Positions 1 through 8,304 of a stretch of 64,000 bases of DNA are shown in pieces (position 1 is the stretch's first letter; each line of letters begins with the position of its first letter). The notes under the pieces were generated by a model. The model was not told the origin of the DNA and searched no databases. It saw only the letters and a program-made list of their open reading frames with translations. This stretch comes from Terriglobia bacterium (GTDB lineage: Bacteria > Acidobacteriota > Terriglobia > Acidiferrales > UBA7541). A program made the position numbers and the translations under genes. The stretch spans positions 62,001-126,000 of the forward strand of contig JAIQEW010000001.1 of NCBI GenBank assembly GCA_020073605.1, in the 5' to 3' direction.

Positions 1-1017
1 GATGGGATGAACTTCATCGCTCTGCCGCAGAGCATGAACCGCTCGCGTTTCGTGCTCGGACTTCCGTCAGTGTTCGCGACGCTTCTGCGCCAGAACGCGA
101 ATTTGTACCACTTCCAGGATCCGCAACTCTTGCCGCTCGCCTTCGCCCTCAAGCTGATTTTTCGCAAGAAGGTCGTCTATGACGCGTACGAAGATTTTCC
201 TTCGATGGCGGCGAGCAAGCGGTCGATTCCCCGCTTTCTTCGCCCGCTTGCAGCCGGGATAGTCGCCGCGATCGAAAGCCTGGCGGCACGCTGCTTCGAC
301 GGCCTGATGACGGCCGACCCGTTCACGCTTCGCAGGTTGGCGCGCCAAGGCAAGAGCAGCAAACTCGTCTTCTACAACTTCCCGAACCTCGACTTCTTCC
401 CTGCCCCTCGGGCGCGCCGGGAAAAATCATTCGATGTCGTCTATCGCGGCGGGATCTCCGAGCGCACCGGAATCCATGTCCTGCTGGAAGCCTTGCGCCT
501 CCTCGAAGCTCAGCGTCTTATCGGAAAACGATCCAAGCCTGCGCGCCTTCTTCTGATCGGATACTTCGACGATGCGGCGGCGGAAGACCGGCTGCGCGCT
601 CACATCCGCGCCCTCGGGCTCGAGTCAAACGTCGAAATTCGCGGGCGAATCGAGCACGAAGAGATGGCGGAAGCGCTCGGCGAGGCGCGCATCGGAGTTT
701 GCCCGCTGCAACCGGTTCCGAAGTTTCTCCTGAATATCCCCGTAAAGATCTTCGAATACTGGGCCTGCGGTCTGCCCGTCGTCGCGAGCGACCTGCCTCC
801 GATTCGCCCCTTCTTCCGCAACGGGAGCGGGGGATATCTGGTTCAGCCTGGAGACCCCGAAGAGCTGGCCCGGTGCATCGCATGGCTTCTGGACCATCCG
901 GACGAGGCCGCCCACATGGGACAGCATGGCCGAGAGCTTGTGGTGCAGCGATTCAACAATGCCGGTGAAACACACAAACTGCGCAAGTTCTGCGCGCGCA
1001 TTGCCACGGACCGATGA
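1..1017 (+). CDS. Glycosyltransferase family 4 (GT-B fold), 5' end outside window
   Basis: The frame is open from the first base, so the N-terminal acceptor-binding half begins upstream and the first ATG at 7 is probably internal. The visible 336 residues carry the typical GT4 C-terminal half. A strand near residue 143 (VVYRGGISERTGI) is followed by LLLIGY and by the donor-sugar signature around residues 246-262 (KIFEYWACGLPVVASDLP), where the first Glu is the usual nucleotide-sugar ligand. GT4 enzymes are retaining, nucleotide-sugar dependent transferases that extend surface glycans at the cytoplasmic membrane. It is the first visible gene of a polysaccharide operon; the next gene starts 38 bases after its stop. 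Donor and acceptor cannot be told from sequence. Confidence 0.88.
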   Translation, partial: DGMNFIALPQSMNRSRFVLGLPSVFATLLRQNANLYHFQDPQLLPLAFALKLIFRKKVVYDAYEDFPSMAASKRSIPRFLRPLAAGIVAAIESLAARCFDGLMTADPFTLRRLARQGKSSKLVFYNFPNLDFFPAPRARREKSFDVVYRGGISERTGIHVLLEALRLLEAQRLIGKRSKPARLLLIGYFDDAAAEDRLRAHIRALGLESNVEIRGRIEHEEMAEALGEARIGVCPLQPVPKFLLNIPVKIFEYWACGLPVVASDLPPIRPFFRNGSGGYLVQPGDPEELARCIAWLLDHPDEAAHMGQHGRELVVQRFNNAGETHKLRKFCARIATDR

Positions 1018-1054
1018 ATAGCGGGGCGCGTGAATTTCGAGAAAGAGGTCTGGC

Positions 1055-2476
1055 GTGCTCGAACCTCTCGTGAGAAACAATTTGCCCCGTCTCCAAGGCC
1101 TCTACGACCGCGTTCCCGCTCCCGCGCGCGATTTGCTCGTGAGCGCACGCGGCTGGCTGCTGACGCAGATCCGCTACTCCGCTGAAACGCTCGCCATGCT
1201 TCGCGCACTCCGTGCCGGCGAATTCTGGAGCGCCGAACAAATCTACCTTTACCAGCTTGGCGCGCTCCGGCGAACTCTCGACCTCGCCGTCCGCACAGTG
1301 CCGCACTACGCCGGCTACTCTTGCGCAACAATCCGGAACGTCGAGGATCTCAGGCAGTTTCCTGTTCTGGACCGCGAGACTGTTTTGCACAATCAGGTGC
1401 ACTTTCTCTCGCGAGCCGTTCCACCGCGCCAGCGAATTCGAGCAGGTACCACCGGCACAACTGGTGCAAGCCTCCGCGTCGCCTACACGGAAAAACTCGC
1501 CCGCGCGAACTGGGCGTTCTTGCTGCGTCAGTGGGCGTGGGCGGGCGTCGAACCTCGTCACCCTCGCATCACGCTACAAGGGGCGCGCGTCGTTCCAGCG
1601 AGTCGCACGGATCCTCCCTTTTGGACCTACAACGCCGCCGAGCGCCAAATATTGATGAGCATTTTCCATCTTTCTGAAAAGACAGCCCCCGACTACTTAG
1701 GTTTCCTGTGGAAACACGCCGGAAAGGTACTCGAAGGTTTTCCTTCGGTCCTTGGAATTCTCGCGGACTTCGCGCTTGATCGCGGCATGCAGATCCCCAT
1801 GTCCGTCGTGTTCACCAGCGGTGAACCGCTGTACCCATCCCTGCGCGCTAAAATCGAGCAGGCGTTTCAAGCGCGCGTCTTCGACACATACGGCATGACG
1901 GAATACTGCGGGCTGATCCAGGAATGCGAGCGAGGCGAGATGCACCTCGCGCCCGAGTACGGGTTTCTCGAAATCCTCGATGAGCGCGGTGAGCCCGCGG
2001 CTCCTGGCACGGAGGGCGACTTCGTCTGGACCGGCTTTCTGAACGAAGCGATGCCGCTGATTCGCTACCGCATCGGAGATCGCGGCCGCTGGCAGGCCGG
2101 AGGCCCATGCCCGTGCGGCCGCTCCTTCCCACTGGTCGTCCCGACGATCACCCGCGAGAGCGACATCCTCCGCTGCCCCGACGGCCGCCTGTTCTCTCCG
2201 CGCGCTCTGAACCAGCTCCTGAAGCAATCGGTTTCGCTGCGATTTTGCCAGTTCGTTCACGATCGGCCGGACCGCGTGGTCGTGCGCGCCGTTCCGCGCA
2301 CGGCGCCGGGCACGGCTCAAAACAACGGCGGAGCGATGGCGGAAGTTTTGCGCATCCGCACGAGCCTCGAGCACCTGCTCGGTCCATGCATGCAGGTGAT
2401 CACGGATCTCGCAAGCGAGCCCATTGCCCGCCGGGGCGGCAAGATTCCGCTCATCGTCAACGAGGTGCCGCAATGA
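1055..2476 (+). CDS. CapK/PaaK-family adenylate-forming ligase (polysaccharide-cluster type)
   Basis: This 473-residue protein resembles phenylacetate-CoA ligase and CapK. Adenylate-forming motifs are visible: a Thr/Gly-rich phosphate loop (RAGTTGTTGASL, about residues 129-140), the FDTYGMTEYCG segment (about residues 277-287) and the core RYRIGDRG. CapK-type proteins recur in capsule and exopolysaccharide loci and are thought to activate a carboxylate for attachment to a sugar; the substrate here is unknown. A GTG start at 1055 is chosen because GAAAGAGG lies 6 bases upstream. The stop overlaps the next start by four bases (ATGA), which implies translational coupling. A catabolic phenylacetate-CoA ligase is unlikely given the glycan neighbours. 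Confidence 0.85.
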   Translation: MLEPLVRNNLPRLQGLYDRVPAPARDLLVSARGWLLTQIRYSAETLAMLRALRAGEFWSAEQIYLYQLGALRRTLDLAVRTVPHYAGYSCATIRNVEDLRQFPVLDRETVLHNQVHFLSRAVPPRQRIRAGTTGTTGASLRVAYTEKLARANWAFLLRQWAWAGVEPRHPRITLQGARVVPASRTDPPFWTYNAAERQILMSIFHLSEKTAPDYLGFLWKHAGKVLEGFPSVLGILADFALDRGMQIPMSVVFTSGEPLYPSLRAKIEQAFQARVFDTYGMTEYCGLIQECERGEMHLAPEYGFLEILDERGEPAAPGTEGDFVWTGFLNEAMPLIRYRIGDRGRWQAGGPCPCGRSFPLVVPTITRESDILRCPDGRLFSPRALNQLLKQSVSLRFCQFVHDRPDRVVVRAVPRTAPGTAQNNGGAMAEVLRIRTSLEHLLGPCMQVITDLASEPIARRGGKIPLIVNEVPQ

Positions 2477-3393
2477 GCGAAACTCGCCTCATCGTCAATG
2501 GCGACGACTTCGGAATGAGCCGCGGAATTACGGATGGAATCGTTCTCGCCCACCGCTATGGATTTCTGACGAGCGCTTCGCTGATGGCCAACATGCCCGC
2601 TGCCGAATACGCCATTGCTCGCATGGCGTCCGTCCCCAACCTCGGCGTCGGCGTGCATTTGAACATTTGCAGCGGACGGCCGATTCTCCCGCCGGACAAA
2701 GTCCCCACTCTCGTCGATGCCGGCGGCGATTTTCATCCGCCGGCGATGATGATCCGCAAGCTTTGGACCTGGCGCGCGGCCGGGCGCGAGATCGAAGCCG
2801 AGTTCCGCGCGCAGATTCAGTGGATGAAGGATCGCGGCGCCGTTCCGACCCACGCCGATTCGCACCACCACATGCACATCTATCCGGCGGCCGTCATACC
2901 CTTTTCCCGTGCCCTTGCCGCCGAAGGAATCCGCTGCGCCCGCGCGCCGCGTTCGAGCGTCTGGCCCGCGAATGGCGGAATCGGCGGCCCGCACGAAGGC
3001 TCTCCCGTGCGCCGCCTCTGCGTGCAGACGTATCGGGCCGGAGTGCAGCGCATCGCTTTTCGCACACTCGACATGCCCGCGAGCCGCATCTCTTTCCTTT
3101 CGCGCGACCGCCACGACCCCGCGGCGCTTGGAGAACGCTGGAAGGCCGCAATCGCGAATCTTCCCGCCGGTACGTTCGAACTCGCGTGCCATCCCGGGCT
3201 CTTCGAGCGCGGATTCTCTGAAGCGGATCGAATTCACGACCAGCGCGAACAGGAGCTGCACTGGCTCACGGATCGCGAATGGATCGACGTCGTTCACAGC
3301 AGCGGCGTTCGGTTGATCACATACCGCGATCTATCCGAGACGCCGGCGGCGGAGCCCGCAGCCGCTGAGGCAGAGGCGCACGCGCTGCAATGA
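2473..3393 (+). CDS. YdjC/ChbG-family carbohydrate deacetylase
   Basis: The 306-residue protein belongs to the YdjC-like family of metal-dependent deacetylases, which includes ChbG (chitooligosaccharide deacetylase) and HpnK. The N-terminal metal motif NGDDFGMS (residues 8-15), the GVHLN segment and the SHHHMHIYP motif (about residues 122-130) supply the expected Asp and His ligands, and a conserved ELACHPG occurs near the C-terminus. It probably removes an N-acetyl group from a sugar of the polysaccharide built by neighbouring genes. The ATG at 2473 overlaps the upstream stop and the 3' end overlaps the next start, so the gene sits in a tightly coupled operon. A longer upstream extension of the frame is not homologous and is rejected. 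Confidence 0.9.
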   Translation: MSETRLIVNGDDFGMSRGITDGIVLAHRYGFLTSASLMANMPAAEYAIARMASVPNLGVGVHLNICSGRPILPPDKVPTLVDAGGDFHPPAMMIRKLWTWRAAGREIEAEFRAQIQWMKDRGAVPTHADSHHHMHIYPAAVIPFSRALAAEGIRCARAPRSSVWPANGGIGGPHEGSPVRRLCVQTYRAGVQRIAFRTLDMPASRISFLSRDRHDPAALGERWKAAIANLPAGTFELACHPGLFERGFSEADRIHDQREQELHWLTDREWIDVVHSSGVRLITYRDLSETPAAEPAAAEAEAHALQ

Positions 3394-4595
3394 AACAAGA
3401 TTCCCCGATGCTGATCTTCTGCGCGAGCCTGGCGGCGATCGCTTACGTGTACTTCGGCTATCCGCTCCTGCTCCGGCTAGGCGCCGTCGGCCGGAGGCAA
3501 TCCTTTCGCCGCGGAACCGCGCAGCCGACGGTCAGCATCATCATGGCGGCGCACAACGAAGAAGCCGGGATCGAGGCGAAGCTGCACAATCTCCTGGCAC
3601 TCGACTATCCGCCCGAGCGCGTCGAGATTCTTGTCGGTAACGATGGCTCCTCCGACAAAACCGAGGACATCGTCCGGCAATTCGCCCACGAGGGCGTGAA
3701 TCTCATCTCACTTCCGCAACAGCGCGGCAAGAGCGCGATGCAGAATGCCCTCGTCGCTGCGGCTTCCGGCGAAATTCTGGCATTTACGGACGCCGATTGT
3801 CTGCTCCCGTCGCGCGCGTTGCGGCTTCTTGTCGAGAATTTCGCCGATCCGCACGTGGGCCTCGTCACCGCGCGCCCTCGCTACATGAACCACAGCGAAA
3901 CCAGCGTCACAGAGAACGAAAGCCTCTACCTCCGCTACGAAACCTGGCTGCGCGAACAGGAAAGCCAACGCGGCATCCTCGCGATGGCATCGGGTTCGCT
4001 CTTCGCCGTCCGGCGTTCGCTTTGGCGCCCGCTCGACCCGGCGCTCGGCGACGATTTCGTGCTTCCCCTGCGAGTGGCGCGAGCTGGGATGCGAAACATG
4101 CTCGATTCGCGCGTCACCGCTGTCACGCGCCTCGATCAGAACCGGCCCGGCTCGATGCTCCGGATGAAATCCCGAATCATCAGCAAGGATTGCCGCGCGC
4201 TGCTCGCCCACCGCGATCTCCTCGATCCCTTGCGGCACGGGCCGCTCGCCATCGGTCTCTGGTCCCACAAGCTTCTCCGCTGGCTCGTACCGTATCTTCT
4301 GCTGGCGCTCGCGGCGAGCAACACAGCCCTGCTCGGCCTGCCGCTCTTCCGCATTTTCTTTGGGTTGCAAGCGGCGTTTTACGCAATCGCGTTCGCGGGA
4401 TTGTCCCGGCGAAAAAGCGTCAGCGGGATTCCGTGGTCGGTTCCCGCATCGTTTTGCCTGGTCAACCTCGCTGCACTCCTCGGCACGCTGCAATGCATCG
4501 CTGGACGCACGTCCGGAAAATGGAAACCCGAAAGAAAACGCTCTGTGGCGATTCGCGCCAACCCGGAACCACTGGCGTCTCGGACCTTCAGATGA
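3390..4595 (+). CDS. Glycosyltransferase family 2, membrane-anchored
   Basis: A 401-residue GT2 enzyme with one N-terminal membrane helix (about residues 7-25) and several C-terminal helices (about 290-370), giving a synthase-like layout. The GT-A core shows VSIIMAAHNEEAGIEAKL, LVGNDGSSDKT and FTDADCLLP, the last being the DXD-type metal site. A later ALGDDF and a QxxRW-like position (KLLRW) are also present. It should transfer a sugar to a growing glycan at the inner face of the membrane, possibly processively. The start overlaps the deacetylase stop and the end overlaps the flippase start, each as ATGA. The acceptor and linkage are unknown. Confidence 0.9.
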   Translation: MKQDSPMLIFCASLAAIAYVYFGYPLLLRLGAVGRRQSFRRGTAQPTVSIIMAAHNEEAGIEAKLHNLLALDYPPERVEILVGNDGSSDKTEDIVRQFAHEGVNLISLPQQRGKSAMQNALVAAASGEILAFTDADCLLPSRALRLLVENFADPHVGLVTARPRYMNHSETSVTENESLYLRYETWLREQESQRGILAMASGSLFAVRRSLWRPLDPALGDDFVLPLRVARAGMRNMLDSRVTAVTRLDQNRPGSMLRMKSRIISKDCRALLAHRDLLDPLRHGPLAIGLWSHKLLRWLVPYLLLALAASNTALLGLPLFRIFFGLQAAFYAIAFAGLSRRKSVSGIPWSVPASFCLVNLAALLGTLQCIAGRTSGKWKPERKRSVAIRANPEPLASRTFR

Positions 4596-6088
4596 AACAC
4601 CGGCAGATGTTTTTCAATGCGCTGACCACGTTCGCGCAGGTGATCGGAAACGCGGCCGCGCTGTTCTTCCTGTACCGCTTTCTGATCCGCACGATCGGCG
4701 TGGAGCGTCTGGGCATCTGGTCGCTGGTGCTGGCGACCACTTCGGTCGTCACGCTTGCAAATCAGGGTTTTTCTACGAGCATCGTCAAATTCGTCGCGAA
4801 ATATGCCGCACGCGAGAAATCCGAGGATGTTTCAGCGCTGATACAAACCGCAGTTATTTCGACCGCCCTCGCCCTGGTTGTTGTGTCCGCCGGGCTCTAT
4901 CCCGGCGCGAGGTGGGTTCTGAAGGTTGTACTCCCGCACGCGAGCCTGTCGGAAGCGTACGCAATTCTTCCGTTCGCGCTCGTGTCGCTCTGGCTCAATA
5001 TTCTAGAAGGCGTTCTTCAGGCCGGCCTCGCCGGCCACCAATGGATCGCGGCTTGCAATTCCTTGGAGCTGGGCGGCGCGCTTTCATACCTGCTGCTCGC
5101 GTTCCTCCTCGTACCCACGCACGGCCTGCTGGGCCTCGCCTATGCCCAGACCATTCAAGCCGGCGTTTTACTGCTCGTCACATGGCTCCTTCTGCGCAAC
5201 CGCGTGAGATGCCTGCCAATTGTTCCGGTTCGTTGGAATCGCGCGCACTTTCGAGAGCTCGCTGCCTACGGACTGCAGTTTCAGGTCATCACCGCAAGCC
5301 AGGCATTGCGTGAGCCGGCCACGAAAGCGCTTCTCGTCAGATTTGGCGGACTAGCGCTGGCCGGTTACTACGACCTGGCTTCGCGCTGGGTCGTGAATTT
5401 TCGCGAGCTACTCGTGCAATCGAATCAAATCTTGGTCCCCACAATCTCTCATCTGCGCGAGCGCGACCCGAAGTCGATCCCTGCCATCTACCGCGAATCC
5501 TACCGGCTCCTATTCTTCCTCGCGATTCCGACGTTTGCGTGCCTGACCGTTTTGAGCCCATTCGTTTCTCGCATCTGGATTGGCCGCTACGAGCCGGTTT
5601 TCGTCGAGTTCGTCGTGATACTCGCCGTCGGCTGGCTCATCAATGTTCTGGCTAACCCTGCGTACGTCGTCGACCTCGGCACGGGCGCGCTGCGCTGGGT
5701 GGCGATCGGATGTATCTCCACGGCTGTTCTCAACGCCGGTCTCGGCCTTCTCGCTGGCTACTATTTCGGAGGGCCGGCAGTCGTTGCCATGTCGGCGTTC
5801 TCTCTCGCATGCGGGTACGTTGTCCTACTGGTCGCCTACCATGTTGAAAATCACGAGCCGTTCAGCGTTTTGCTGCCGAAAGAAAGCGAAGGAATCCTGA
5901 TCACGAGCGTCGCAGGCTCGCTGCTGCTGGCGGCGTTCTTTGGCGCTTCGGTCACGCACGGCGCGCTCTCGCCTGGCGTAGCGACAGGCGCGGCGGCAGC
6001 CCTGATTGCCACCATTATCATTTCGATGTGGCGCCACCCGACGCGCAAGCGCCTTTTTCGCTGGATATTTTCGCGGGTGCCGGCATGA
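4592..6088 (+). CDS. Polysaccharide flippase (MOP superfamily, Wzx-like)
   Basis: The 498-residue product is a multi-spanning membrane protein with about 12-14 hydrophobic helices. It opens with MKHRQMFFNALTTFAQVIGN and the RTIGVERLGIWSLVL segment typical of the polysaccharide biosynthesis/MurJ-like MOP family. Such proteins flip lipid-linked oligosaccharides across the cytoplasmic membrane. The ATG at 4592 is chosen because it overlaps the GT2 stop (ATGA); the open frame extends much further upstream but that part is antisense-like and not homologous. It lies between a glycosyltransferase and a CapA-like gene, which supports a Wzx role. Confidence 0.88.
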   Translation: MKHRQMFFNALTTFAQVIGNAAALFFLYRFLIRTIGVERLGIWSLVLATTSVVTLANQGFSTSIVKFVAKYAAREKSEDVSALIQTAVISTALALVVVSAGLYPGARWVLKVVLPHASLSEAYAILPFALVSLWLNILEGVLQAGLAGHQWIAACNSLELGGALSYLLLAFLLVPTHGLLGLAYAQTIQAGVLLLVTWLLLRNRVRCLPIVPVRWNRAHFRELAAYGLQFQVITASQALREPATKALLVRFGGLALAGYYDLASRWVVNFRELLVQSNQILVPTISHLRERDPKSIPAIYRESYRLLFFLAIPTFACLTVLSPFVSRIWIGRYEPVFVEFVVILAVGWLINVLANPAYVVDLGTGALRWVAIGCISTAVLNAGLGLLAGYYFGGPAVVAMSAFSLACGYVVLLVAYHVENHEPFSVLLPKESEGILITSVAGSLLLAAFFGASVTHGALSPGVATGAAAALIATIIISMWRHPTRKRLFRWIFSRVPA

Positions 6089-6104
6089 TTTGCGCGGAGC
6101 CCCA

Positions 6105-7253
6105 ATGACCCCGCGCGGGCTCATCCTCTGGGAAGCGCCTCGTGCCGAGCCGATATCGGCACGAATCGCCATTGGCGGCGACTTTCTGCCCGCCGGAAAG
6201 CTTTCCCTCCCAGCAGGCGGCTGGCGCGATGCGGCCCGCGGACTCTCGGCTCACTTCGCCGACGTCGCGATGTCGTTCGTCAATCTCGAATGCGCCTTGG
6301 ACGCTGAAACGCTTCCCGCCCGGCCTCTTTCCGGCATCGGGACGATCGTTTCGGCGCCCGCGGACTCGCTCGATTTCCTGGCTGCGATCGAATCGAGCGC
6401 CGTCTGTATCGCGAATAACCACATCTTCGATTTCGGTCACGCTGGCGCCGTGCGCACGCGGCAGACGCTCACGCATCGTGGCATAGTGCCTCTCGGAGCC
6501 GGCGGCACGCTTCGGGGCACGCCTGAAGTTTTCGTCTGGCAGGGTCCCGGAAACGTCCGCGTGGGATTTTGGGCGGCTGCCAGCGCTTGTCGCGATCTCG
6601 CAACACGCAAGTCTCCGGGTGTCGAGCCGGCCACCGTCGCCCGAGCGCTGCAAGCACTCACGACCATGAAGTCTCACGGAGCAAAACTTGCTGTCGCTCT
6701 CCTTCACGCCGGATGCCTGCGTACAAGCCGGCCCGACCCCGCGGATGTCGAGCGAATGGATGCGATTGCCCGCTGCGGCTTTGATCTCGTCGCAGCGTCA
6801 CACTCCCACCGGATCAGCGGCGCGAAACTATTGGCGAACTCGGATCGGTCCCCGTCATTCTGCTTCTACGGTCTCGGCAGCGTTGCGTCCGGCTACGTCG
6901 CATCGCCGCTCGAGCGCGAAGGCCTCATCGTCGTTGCCGGCCTGAATTCTCGCGGCCATCTCGCGCGCATCGAGGTGCGACCGGTGTGGCTTGCTAAAAC
7001 CGGCTTCGGGAAAGTTCCCTCACCTGAAACCAGCGCCACCATTCTCGAACGCTTTCGGACACTGTCAGATGAAATCGCGGACGGTACCTACAGGCGGCTC
7101 TTCTATCGCGATCTCTCGGTGGGGCTCGTGAGACTCCAACTCCGGGACACGCGCGCAGCCTTTCGGAACTTGGGGCTTCGCGGGATCGTTCACAAAGTCG
7201 CGCGGCTGCGCCTGCGCCACGTACGGCGCCTCGTGCATGGAGTCATCCCGTGA
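6105..7253 (+). CDS. CapA-like metallophosphatase-fold capsule protein
   Basis: The 382-residue protein matches the CapA (poly-gamma-glutamate capsule) family, which has a calcineurin-like fold. Visible family motifs are IAIGGDFLPAGK near residue 20, FVNLECAL, the Asn-His motif CIANNHIFDFGHAG, ALLHAG and VAASHSHRISG, which together provide Asp/Asn/His metal ligands. CapA homologues occur in many exopolysaccharide loci, where their chemistry is unsettled. The start at 6105 follows GGAG at 6096-6099, and the stop overlaps the next GTG start. No export signal is evident at this start. Whether this cluster makes a polyglutamate or only a polysaccharide cannot be told; no PgsB or PgsC partner is visible. 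Confidence 0.85.
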   Translation: MTPRGLILWEAPRAEPISARIAIGGDFLPAGKLSLPAGGWRDAARGLSAHFADVAMSFVNLECALDAETLPARPLSGIGTIVSAPADSLDFLAAIESSAVCIANNHIFDFGHAGAVRTRQTLTHRGIVPLGAGGTLRGTPEVFVWQGPGNVRVGFWAAASACRDLATRKSPGVEPATVARALQALTTMKSHGAKLAVALLHAGCLRTSRPDPADVERMDAIARCGFDLVAASHSHRISGAKLLANSDRSPSFCFYGLGSVASGYVASPLEREGLIVVAGLNSRGHLARIEVRPVWLAKTGFGKVPSPETSATILERFRTLSDEIADGTYRRLFYRDLSVGLVRLQLRDTRAAFRNLGLRGIVHKVARLRLRHVRRLVHGVIP

Positions 7254-8278
7254 ACACAGCCGCGATCATCGCCGGCGCGATCGCGTTTCTGGTCGTCGCT
7301 CTGTTGGCGCCTATTGTGACGAGCCTCTGCGCGCGTTGGCGGTTGGTCGACGAGCCGGGCCCGCTGAGGATTCACTCGCGGCCGATTCCACGGCTGGGCG
7401 GCGTTGCGATCACGTTCGCCATCTCCGCCGCCGCATTCATCTCGATCCCGCATCTCGCGTTGCACGAATGGCCGTTCTTCGCCGCGCTCGGCCTGATCTG
7501 GGCGACAGGTCTAGTCGATGACGTGCGCGGCCTCTCGCCCATTTTTCGGCTCGCTGCCCAGATCGCCGCGGGCGTTCTCATATGGCGCAGCGGCTTGCAC
7601 ATCCCTGTGCTTGGAACCGGCTTACTGGATCTTGTCGGTGTGTGCCTTTTCGTCGTGGGGTTTGCGAACGCAGCAAACTTTTTCGACGGGGCGGATGGCC
7701 TCGCCGCGGGCGTCGCGGGCATCGTCGCGCTCGCCTACGCGGCTCTGCCCGGCGCCGCGACAACCCCGTTTTCACATTTGCTCGCGTGGAGCTTGGCGGG
7801 CGCGTGCGCGGCGTTTTTGCTCTTCAACTTTCCTCCCGCGAAGATATTCCTGGGTGACTCCGGCAGCACCGTGCTTGGCTTCTGCATCGCGTTTCTGGGG
7901 CTAGACTTTTATCGATCGGCTTCCGCATCGGCGCCGCGACTGGTCTTTCCTATCCTGGTCGCCGGGCTCCCGGTGCTCGATGCCGCCTTGGCGATACTTC
8001 GTCGACTTCTCAGCGGGAGTTCTCCTCTTTACGGCGATCGGCGGCACTTCTACGACCTGCTCTTAGCCCGGGGATGGTCGCCCAGGCGCGTAGCCCTCGC
8101 GTCATATGGAATCAGCGGCGCGTTGGCATTGATTGCGTGGGTGGGGCTGCTGACCGTGTCGCCACAATTCTGGTCGATCCCCGCGCTCAGTCTGATGGTG
8201 CTGCTCGCCGTTGCGCTTCGATTGGGTTCCTTGAGAGGAGAGACGAGGGATTCGCCCGTCCGCCGGGCACGTGCATAG
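7250..8278 (+). CDS. WecA/MraY-family polyprenyl-phosphate sugar-1-phosphate transferase
   Basis: The 342-residue integral membrane protein belongs to glycosyltransferase family 4 of the MraY/WecA type, which loads a UDP-sugar phosphate onto undecaprenyl phosphate to start glycan synthesis. Motifs are in order: GLVDDVRGLSP (catalytic Asp pair, near residue 88), NFFDGADGLAAG (near residue 144) and FLGDSGSTVLG (near residue 200). About ten membrane helices are predicted. A GTG start at 7250 overlaps the CapA-like stop. It is the last gene of the polysaccharide operon. The NFFDGADGLA loop resembles WecA/TagO more than MraY. Confidence 0.9.
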   Translation: MNTAAIIAGAIAFLVVALLAPIVTSLCARWRLVDEPGPLRIHSRPIPRLGGVAITFAISAAAFISIPHLALHEWPFFAALGLIWATGLVDDVRGLSPIFRLAAQIAAGVLIWRSGLHIPVLGTGLLDLVGVCLFVVGFANAANFFDGADGLAAGVAGIVALAYAALPGAATTPFSHLLAWSLAGACAAFLLFNFPPAKIFLGDSGSTVLGFCIAFLGLDFYRSASASAPRLVFPILVAGLPVLDAALAILRRLLSGSSPLYGDRRHFYDLLLARGWSPRRVALASYGISGALALIAWVGLLTVSPQFWSIPALSLMVLLAVALRLGSLRGETRDSPVRRARA

Positions 8279-8304
8279 CTGGCAAAAGCAAAACAGGAGA
8301 GCGC

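Noticed and set aside
3797-4591. N-terminal extension of the flippase frame
   Set aside because: It overlaps the GT2 gene entirely and is Arg/Ala/Pro-rich; the flippase homology and coupled ATG start at 4592.
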